A stretch of 25,764 bases of DNA, from NCBI GenBank assembly GCA_958430865.1, contig CAUDNR010000990.1, positions 48,433-74,196 of the forward strand, written 5' to 3'. Shown piece after piece: positions 19,308 to 25,764 of the stretch. Under the pieces are notes generated by a model. The model did no database searches. It was not told where the DNA came from and saw nothing but the letters and a program-made list of their open reading frames with translations. How positions within the stretch are numbered: the first letter of the stretch is position 1; each line of letters opens with the position of its first letter. Source of the DNA: Entrophospora sp. SA101. Lineage: Eukaryota; Glomeromycota; Glomeromycetes; Entrophosporales; Entrophosporaceae. A program made the position numbers and the translations under genes.

Positions 19308-21238
19308 TCACATTTCATAGCCCATAAATTTTTCTTTCAATAATCTTTCCACTCTTGATACCTAAAAAAAGAAAAATACAATAAATTTTTTAAATAATGA
19401 TAATGATGACGATGACGATGGTGGTGATGACGGTGATGGTGAGAATATAACACATTGAAAAATAGATTTATACTCAACGAATTGAGGAAATTCACGATCT
19501 TTTAATATATCACCAATCCATTCTTTTAATTGGTCATCATCAATCGGTAAAGAGTTGTCAACATTTGTCCTCGAGTGAGATAGAAGATGAGGAATTGTTG
19601 ATGTTAATTTTTCTTGATGAGAAGAAATTTGTTCGTGCTGCTTTTGAAAATCTTGATTTGTTGTTCTGGTCCTTGAATTTCCAAGTAAGGTTTTATCTTG
19701 TTCTGTCACGCCTGATTTAAAGCCAAGCAAAAGATCACCATCATATTTTTCTTCATAACCCTTTTCTTCTTGTTCTTTTGCTAGTTCATTAATTGAAGTA
19801 GTGGATTGTGTCCGGAAAATTTTTGAGGGGGTGATTGGCTCTTGTTTCATTTTATGACTTGCATCATCTGATTCAGCTGGTGATATCAATTTGAGATTTG
19901 AAACAGGTAAGTTTTTTTGTGAGATATTTGAATAGTGATAATCGTATGGCGAACGGGTATGTTCTGTTTCCTGGTAATACATGAATTTCATATTATCATT
20001 GCGAACTAGACAAACATTATTGTCTGATGGGATAAATGGTGTATCATTATAATTATCATCACGTATTTTTTGAGAATTATTTTTTACATAATGAGACGCA
20101 GTAGGGTAATTCTGATGTTGTTGATGTTGTAAGCGTTGGATTGGTTGTTGTTTTTGTTGTTCTAGATTATCAATAGACTGATTCCTTAATAAAATTTCTT
20201 TTAAAGGTGTTCTAGTCATCATATTTTGTTGTGAATTTTGGTAATTATTTGAATCATTGATTGGTGTTGATATGACTCTTGTGTTCCTAGTTATTGACAA
20301 TTCATGATTTTTTATAGGATTTTCGTGAACCTCGCTTGGTTCTAGGGTTGATCTATGTTGTGGTGATGATGACGATGGTGGTGGTATTGGAAATAATGTA
20401 TGTGGTAAAAATGATGGAGGTAAAAAACATTGTGGCCCTGACGGTTGTTGTAGTAGTGGATATCTTTTATAATGTATTGGCAATTGTGGATTGTTTTTAT
20501 TGTTATTATTAAAATCTTGAGGTGAAGTTTCTCCAAGTTTTCGTGAATCGTTTGAAAATGGAGAAGGCATTGAAGTATCGTCTTTAAGTCTTTTATTATT
20601 GTTTTTAATATTCATCCTATTTGAAAATTGAACCAAATCATTTCCAAGTATTGGTTGACAACTAATATAACGACCAAGTATTCTCGAACACAAATCAAAA
20701 TCTTGGCTATTTTTAAACCTTATTTGAAATTTACGTATTTCTAATACAATGTTATTGTTCGTGTTTGTGCTTGAGTGTGTATAATAATGATTATATCTAA
20801 TTCCAATTGTTGGACTTTTTAATAAAGCCTTCGCTTTTATAGAATTCACATTCTGATAAGAAAAATTTAAACATTCCTAGAAATATAATATTTGCAAATT
20901 GTAATTTTGTGAAATATTAATATTAATATTAATATTTGCATACGCACCAACACGTTATTTTTATCATGTATAACTTTTAAGATTGGATGAGTATCTTCAT
21001 TATTATTATTATTATTATTATCGGCAATATTTGTATTGTTGATGCTAGTTGAATACATATTTATTAAGAAAACATTAATATTTTCTTGTTGAAAATGCAA
21101 CCAACCAGCTTTCTGTTGTTCATTTGTCAAAGAATTTTTATTATCACCAATAGTAGTGGTGATGTTATTATTAGCAAATATTGAAGAGTATTGTCTCGAG
21201 TATTTTTCTATTTCGAATTGTAATGGACTTTGGGACAT
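19308..21238 (-). CDS. Rec114-like meiotic recombination protein
   Basis: Exons 21238-20948, 20852-19479 and 19361-19308, both introns phase 0, 572 aa. Rec114 with Mei4 and Mer2 promotes Spo11-dependent meiotic double-strand breaks. The N-terminal ~170 residues fit the Rec114 PH-like domain: FEIEKYSRQY near the start, ILKVIHDKNNVL, LLKSPTIGIRY, and IRKFQIRFKNSQDFDLCSRI. The middle ~350 residues are low-complexity Gln/Asn/Ser/Pro, as in fungal homologues. The last ~35 residues form the C-terminal Rec114 helix: LKEWIGDILKDREFPQF then VSRVERLLKEKF, i.e. the F..FV..V...L signature. This motif is split by the 117-bp intron 19478-19362, whose donor is GTTGAG. A competing GTATAA donor five bases on gives a frame that ends early. 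Reading through instead gives a false CAT-repeat tail. The protein is longer than yeast Rec114 (about 430 aa) because of the linker. Confidence 0.75.
19398..19441. repeat. GAT/GAC trinucleotide repeat in a Rec114-like intron
   Basis: An irregular (GAT/GAC/GGT) run on the plus strand, lying inside intron 2 of the Rec114-like gene. It explains a spurious Ser/Pro-rich extension if the intron is read through. Confidence 0.7.
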
Positions 21239-21572
21239 TTTTTTTTTTTTTTAAATTAAAAAAGATCCATCAACGCAGATCAGGCTGAAAGCAACCTTTT
21301 TGTCTGATTCTTAGAAAATTGGTTGTTGTTAAAATTATCAAATATTAGAATATTGGGATATTACAATTATTCTAATATCCCTTGGTCAAAGAAAAGTCAA
21401 TCTAAAATGCAACGCAAATACAAATGGGAATCTTTACGATTTTTTTTTTCGAAATTCCCAAATTGCCCATCCCCATTGAAAATATAATCATTTTTTAAAA
21501 AAATAAAAACAAAATCTATATATATTTTTATTTTTTTTTGTAATAAATAAATAAAATAATGAATTTATGAAT
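21239..21572. other. Intergenic: upstream of the Rec114-like gene
   Basis: 334 bp between the 3' end of the hairpin membrane-protein gene and the 5' end of the Rec114-like gene. It contains a poly-T tract just upstream of the start and a hairpin with perfect 9-bp arms: GGGATATTA (21355-21363) and TAATATCCC (21373-21381), loop 9. Any promoter role for the hairpin is unproven. Confidence 0.5.
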
Positions 21573-22206
21573 TTATGAAGAAGTATCATTAATAAATTGA
21601 AGAATTTGTAATTTAGTAATTTCCACTAAATCACTGCCACCATTAGAAAGAGCTTCCAAAATCCATCCAGAAGCAGAACCGAGAGATTTTATCAAGAAAA
21701 CAATACAAACTACTGCAAATACAACTCCAAATACAGCTCCAAGGAAAAGACCAAAAAAACTTCCAAAGATTGATAAAATAAATGGTGTACAAATACCACC
21801 AATTGCTGCCAGCATAGCAAAGACTACAGGTATAATGAACAAAGATACGAACGCGCCGACTACCAATGTGCAAAGATAAAAGTAATGCAAGACTGGATGG
21901 TCGTCTCGTAAATCTTTAGGATTCATAATGTAAAATGTAAAATTTTTTATACTGTCACCATTTGAATTCATTGTCGCCACTCTTCTATTAATGCTATCTT
22001 GAAATGAGAATTTGTTGCCGGTGTTTTGATTAAACCTATGAGGACTTGGTATTAATTCTTTAAAAAAAAAAAATTTTTTTTTAAAATTAATTTTATAAAA
22101 AAAAATATAAAAACGGCAGAATAAATAAAGTACCATTGGCAATTTGTTCATTATTATTAATAAGTTTGTTTATAGTTGTTGACGATGCATTAGTTGTGGT
22201 TGCCAT
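21573..22206 (-). CDS. Small membrane protein with hydrophobic hairpin (promethin-like?)
   Basis: Exons 22206-22134 and 22057-21573 (intron 76 bp, phase 1), 185 aa. Start is the ATG at 22206, giving MATTTNASSTTINKL. Residues 1-78 are hydrophilic. Residues ~80-148 are a nearly continuous hydrophobic block with many Gly and Phe (LCTLVVGAFVSLFIIPVVFA, then IFGSFFGLFLGAVFGVVFAV). The ~37-residue C-terminus is amphipathic. A long hydrophobic segment able to form two re-entrant hairpins around a Pro is the layout of promethin/LDAF1 and oleosin-like lipid-droplet proteins. The family match is inference from layout only; another small multi-pass ER protein is possible. Lipid storage is prominent in arbuscular mycorrhizal fungi, which would fit. 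Confidence 0.6.
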
Positions 22207-22687
22207 GATAAATTAATTCTGTTGATATATATTATTATTTTTTTTTTTTTTTTTAAAAAAAAAGTTTTAAAAACTCGAGAAATTAATTTAAAATTATTTA
22301 TATACAATTTTTATCTTGTGAATAGCACATGTTAAAAAATATATATAGAAAGGATACAGTTATAATAAGGGAATTTGGGAAGTATCGTGAAAAAAGCAAT
22401 TTTGAGTTAATACGACGCAGATCATTTATTAAAAAGAAGCACGTTATTTATTTACATATTAATATAGTAAATTAATTTTTTCACGAATTAAGTTAAAAAA
22501 AAACTTCTGCTAAAACTAATTTCTGATCATTATCTATTAATCATCCATCCACCCATCCACTTATTCATAAATATCTTCTCTATGTCAAAAAAAAAAGGAT
22601 GTATATATTAAAATTTCATCCAGTAAACCAAAATATTTGTATTAATATTGTCTTCTTCATATTAAAGAAGTGAATTTTTTACATTAG

Positions 22688-22829
22688 AAAAAGTCATTAG
22701 AATTAAAAATCATTAAACGTAATTTTGTTCTGAATAAAGCTGTTGTAGTTGATAGTGAAGTAAGCCGATTAAAGCCACAAGTTAATAGATCGTCAGATGA
22801 TGAAGAATTGTCCTTTTTCGATAAATAAT
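22688..22829 (+). CDS. Possible terminal exon of an unidentified plus-strand gene
   Basis: After an acceptor (TTACATTAG, ending 22687) a frame runs 47 codons to TAA at 22827-22829. It looks protein-like: KKSLELKIIKRNFVLNKAVV, then LKPQVNRSSDDEELSFFDK. A second coding-like stretch lies upstream at about 22355-22468 (IIREFGKYREKSNFELIRRR). I could not join the two by canonical in-phase sites, nor find a convincing start. It would converge on the Ecl1-like gene. Family unknown; chance remains possible. Confidence 0.3.
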
Positions 22830-22890
22830 TATCTAAATGAATCAGATTTGACAGTGTGGTGATGGTGGTAGCGGTAGAGGTTGTAGTTAA

Positions 22891-23160
22891 TTAGTTAATT
22901 GTTGCTGAAGGAGAGGAAAGGGAAGAAGAAAAAGGAATCCGTGATGGATTTAGTCTTGGTGATGTTATTGGTGATGAATAAGTTGATATAGAAGGTGATG
23001 ATGATTGTCGAGAGTTTTTCAGTGATGATGAGGAGTAATAATATCTGTTGTTCATTCCACAAGGACTTAATTCATCTTTCCTTTTACAAGATTCACTACA
23101 GTATTGATTTTCTATTGCAAATACTTGACAATCACATCCAGGACACCATGAAAGATCCAT
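22891..23160 (-). CDS. Ecl1-family small cysteine protein
   Basis: 89 aa in a single exon. I chose the ATG at 23160 rather than the in-frame ATG at 23190, because Ecl1-family proteins begin with an M-D-L motif just before the first Cys. The N-terminus MDLSWCPGCDCQVFAIENQY, then CSESCKRKDE, has the C-x2-C ... C-x3-C zinc-binding pattern of this fungal life-span regulatory family (fission yeast Ecl1/2/3). In yeast these proteins extend chronological life span and respond to sulphur or metal limitation. The remaining ~55 residues are Ser/Pro-rich and disordered (SITSPRL/SSPSI-type text), probably phosphorylated. The length matches the family (80-180 aa). No introns are seen. Confidence 0.7.
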   Translation of the reverse strand: MDLSWCPGCDCQVFAIENQYCSESCKRKDELSPCGMNNRYYYSSSSLKNSRQSSSPSISTYSSPITSPRLNPSRIPFSSSLSSPSATIN

Positions 23161-23190
23161 TATGAATTTGAAGAAATGATAAATTATCAA

Positions 23191-24354
23191 ATTTATAATT
23201 AATGGTACAGACAGCTTTGGGTTTTAAAAATATGATTTTTGGATGAAAAAATAATTTAAATAATTTAAAAAAGTAAGCAGGGAAACGGTTAATGATTATA
23301 AAAATGACATTAGCGGGAATGAGCGAGAGAGGAGTGAATAAGAAAATGAATAACTAATTTTTTATTTTTTTTTTCTTCGAGTTTTTATATGTATTTAACT
23401 GATTTTCATTCTTCATTCTCCAAACTCTTGATGATTAACCCGCAATTCTTAAAATGTAAGTTTGACAAATTACAATTGAATTTTTCATATATCAAATGGA
23501 AGGAATGAGGAGTTAATTCATTCAATAGTTTTTTCTTGGATCTTTATGGTTATTAAAAAAAAAAATTTTAGTTAATCAGTCATTAAATAAATAATGAGCA
23601 CCATAATGATGATGATCTAATATATATGACTGATTGATTAATATTAACGAGTAAATATTTAAGGGTGGAGTGTAGTCATTGTCTATATGATCAGCAATTC
23701 CCGAACCTCTTTTAAGTCACTTGTCTCATACACTAGTTTTCGTGAGATGAAAATTAAAACTTGAAAGTTAAGCTAATCACTAACAAAACATATAAAATTT
23801 TCTATAAATATATTTTAGTTCTTTACCGATGAGTTCTCAAGAAAGGTAAGTGGTATGAGTGGTATTGAACTTATTCATATATAAATTTGGAAGCATTAAA
23901 CATGGTCTAATTTAAAAATATAGCTTTTCCAAAATGTTATTATCAACTAGATGAGTTGAAGGAAGTAGAATAACAAGATAACAAACAAGATAATAATATG
24001 TCTCCCACGTATATATACTATGGTGCGGGACCTCTTAAACCACCATTTACTGCGCCTCGCGGTCAAATTTTAAAAATTTTCAATTCATCAAAAATGCAAT
24101 AATGTTTAACTCCGCAATGTTACACGACATCAATTTTATTATTTTAAAGGTAATAAAAAATAATTTATATAAAATAATTTTAATTATTAATATTATTAAT
24201 ATTGTTTGGAATTTTTCTGTGAGATTTGTACTTTTTTGACAATATGTAAGGCCTCTACTCCTGTTAATCCTTATATTTGTTATTTATTTGATAATGAAAC
24301 AGATTTTAGAAAATAATGAAAATTTAATTTGTAACATGATTCCATCACTTATTG
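23191..24354. other. Intergenic, no gene seen
   Basis: This is the upstream flank of the Ecl1-like gene followed by AT-rich DNA. A relatively GC-rich patch at about 24020-24063 (GGTGCGGGACC ... GCGCCTCGCGG) stands out and may be the end of an old repeat. No coding frame is supported. Confidence 0.5.
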
Positions 24355-25597
24355 CAGTCAGGGACATTTCCATATTGGGATTCGATTCCAGAATAGTCTG
24401 CTGATCAATTCATTATATGTTACAAACAAATTCACAAGATACTTTTATGTTACATTTTCTAAAAATAAATTGGTTTATAATAACTGAAAGAAATACTATT
24501 AAACTTGCTTTTTCATAATCTGTTAATAATCTGTAATAATCTGTTGATTTGTTCAAAGTACATTTTTACTAAAATAGAAATTTATGACTAGAATTTAATT
24601 TTTATTGGTTTTTAAACTATTATGTTTGTATTGTTTGCATGAAGATATTGAAAACAAATATCCAGAAAGCCAGCTGATGCTATGTTGGTGCAAATCTTAT
24701 TATTAAGTATATTCAGAATCACCATTACTATATTTATTCATGTAAATTAATTTGTTAATAATGATATACTTTTATTATTTATTTATTTAAAGGTAGTTTA
24801 AGGATACTGACTGCAACTTTGATGATGGTTGTAACCACCTTTACATCATATACAAATGATTGCAACAACTAGTTGTAACTGCCTTTGCAACAACTTTGTT
24901 GGATTGCAGCATGGAGCACTAAAGTAGTTCAGTATGAAAATGTAAGCATAAAACTCCAAATAAATTATTTTGTATTATTTACAATGGTGGCTATTGATTT
25001 CAATATATTAATCATTATTTATTTTTGCTATATGGATTTTGTATTCCTTTATTTATTATTTTCTCCCTTTGTAATTTTTACTCTAAGTGCTTAATATGCA
25101 TTTGTTTCTCTTTTCATAATTTTCTCATTAATAGAATTGGCAAGGAAATTTATATGGTATTATTTAAATTTAAAATGAAGTATTTGTTCTGATGAATGGC
25201 AGCTTAATAAATTATTTAATAATGGAATAAAAATCATTATTAATATAATAATATGCTATATATTAGTTAAATAGCATCTCTGAAATTGCTTGATCTTGGG
25301 TATACTTCTAGAAAAGCTAAAAATGCACATATTATATAATTTTGTAAATTACATGATCAATTAATAAAGCTCTCGCCATGTTTTTCTTGTTTTTCTTTTC
25401 CTTTAAAGATTATTATTTTTTATTCAATGAAAAGATCTGCACAGAATTTAGCCAATTAGAATTTCTTTTTATAACGTCGATCATTACAGGGTATTATCCC
25501 TGGTTGAATTCAGCCAATCAGAATTTCTTCTAGAATTTTTCATACCATCGATCATTACAATATTTAGTATTTCCATCTATGGAAATATCCCTGACTG
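24355..25597. mobile_element. Non-autonomous DNA transposon with TIRs and TSD
   Basis: The left end CAGTCAGGGACATTTCCATA (24355-24374) is matched on the opposite strand at 25578-25597 by CAGTCAGGGATATTTCCATA (19/20). Both outer flanks carry TATTG (24350-24354 and 25598-25602), a 5-bp target-site duplication. The 1243-bp interior has no transposase-sized frame. Near the right end are a perfect 9-bp hairpin (25568-25587) and two direct repeats (from 25444 and 25506). CAG...CTG ends recall hAT or CMC-type elements, but a 5-bp duplication is unusual for hAT (8 bp), so the superfamily is left open. Confidence 0.72.
25444..25559. repeat. Subterminal direct repeats of the transposon
   Basis: GAATTTAGCCAATTAGAATT at 25444 recurs as GAATTCAGCCAATCAGAATT at 25506. 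Each copy is followed by a CGATCATTACA motif (ending 25488 and 25559). Between the copies is a CAGGG-TATTAT-CCCTG inverted repeat at 25487-25502. Confidence 0.8.
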
Positions 25598-25720
25598 TAT
25601 TGATAATAGCATAGTGGACTTTCGATTTTGATCGACATTCGAAATCATCACGTTACACGATCGACATAGTCAATAAAAAAAATTCACGAAATAATTACTT
25701 ATTTTATTTTTTAATTGAAA

Positions 25721-25764
25721 ATGACTCAATCTAATAAAGGTCCTTGTTCTATTCTTAATTGTAA
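25721..25764 (+). CDS. 5' end of a gene cut by the window edge
   Basis: An ATG at 25721 opens MTQSNKGPCSILNC and reaches the window end with no stop. The G-P-C-x4-C start resembles Cys-rich N-termini of multicopy Glomeromycotina proteins, but 14 residues cannot prove this. The start lies 123 bp beyond the right end of the transposon, so the element sits in its upstream region. Confidence 0.4.
   Translation, partial: MTQSNKGPCSILNC

Noticed and set aside
19362..19470. Ser/Pro-rich C-terminal extension of the Rec114-like protein
   Set aside because: It is intron sequence containing a CAT/GAT repeat; splicing restores the conserved terminal helix.
24372..24402. tRNA-like TpsiC box (GGGATTCGATTCC)
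   Set aside because: No acceptor stem, D-loop or anticodon arm can be placed around it; it is next to the transposon end.
24885..25094. 69-residue hydrophobic frame inside the transposon
   Set aside because: No transposase motif, AT-driven F/I/L/Y composition, and no conserved start context.
1..25764. CRISPR array, operons or bacterial-type signals
   Set aside because: No regularly spaced repeats; genes have spliceosomal introns, so the window is eukaryotic.

Overview
The window looks like nuclear DNA of an arbuscular mycorrhizal fungus (Glomeromycotina, most likely Rhizophagus or a close relative). The evidence is strong AT richness, many short GT-AG introns, two kinase-type genes of the kind massively expanded in these fungi (one fused to Sel1 repeats), long gene-poor tracts with decayed coding relics and terminal-inverted-repeat elements, and fungus-specific families (Msb1/Mug8, Ecl1). 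The organism call is inference from gene content; no marker gene was available.

Layout. 1-2640 (+): a kinase-like gene with an MLKL-type helical N-terminus, a degenerate kinase domain and C-terminal Sel1 repeats; one exon junction does not keep frame. 2640-8590: almost 6 kb without an intact gene, holding a decayed minus-strand gene (2860-3777), a kinase relic (7050-7394), a possible relic exon (8074-8229), small inverted/direct repeats, a perfect 36-bp tandem duplication and a TTTA microsatellite. 8594-11906 (+): an intact three-exon Msb1-like RhoGAP-fold polarity gene encoding 1042 aa. 11907-13968: repeats, including a 91-bp hAT-like MITE. 13969-15261 (+): a kinase pseudogene with at least five lesions.

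15799-23160 (-): a tandem run of four genes on the minus strand. In transcription order from the right these are an Ecl1-type small cysteine protein, a small hydrophobic-hairpin membrane protein, a three-exon Rec114-like meiotic recombination gene, and a nine-exon ARM-repeat protein resembling a divergent importin alpha. A possible orphan plus-strand terminal exon lies at 22688-22829. 23191-24354 is non-coding. 24355-25597 is a 1243-bp element with 20-bp terminal inverted repeats (19/20 identical) and a 5-bp target-site duplication. A new plus-strand gene begins at 25721 and runs off the window.

The genes do not form a pathway. The most interesting items are the MLKL-like helical bundle + pseudokinase + Sel1 architecture, an intact Rec114-like gene in a lineage with no observed sexual cycle, repeated W-F-K-G-F motifs in the Msb1 tail, and the well-bounded non-autonomous transposon. 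Splice models were assembled by hand from canonical sites and continuous reading frames; transcripts would settle them.
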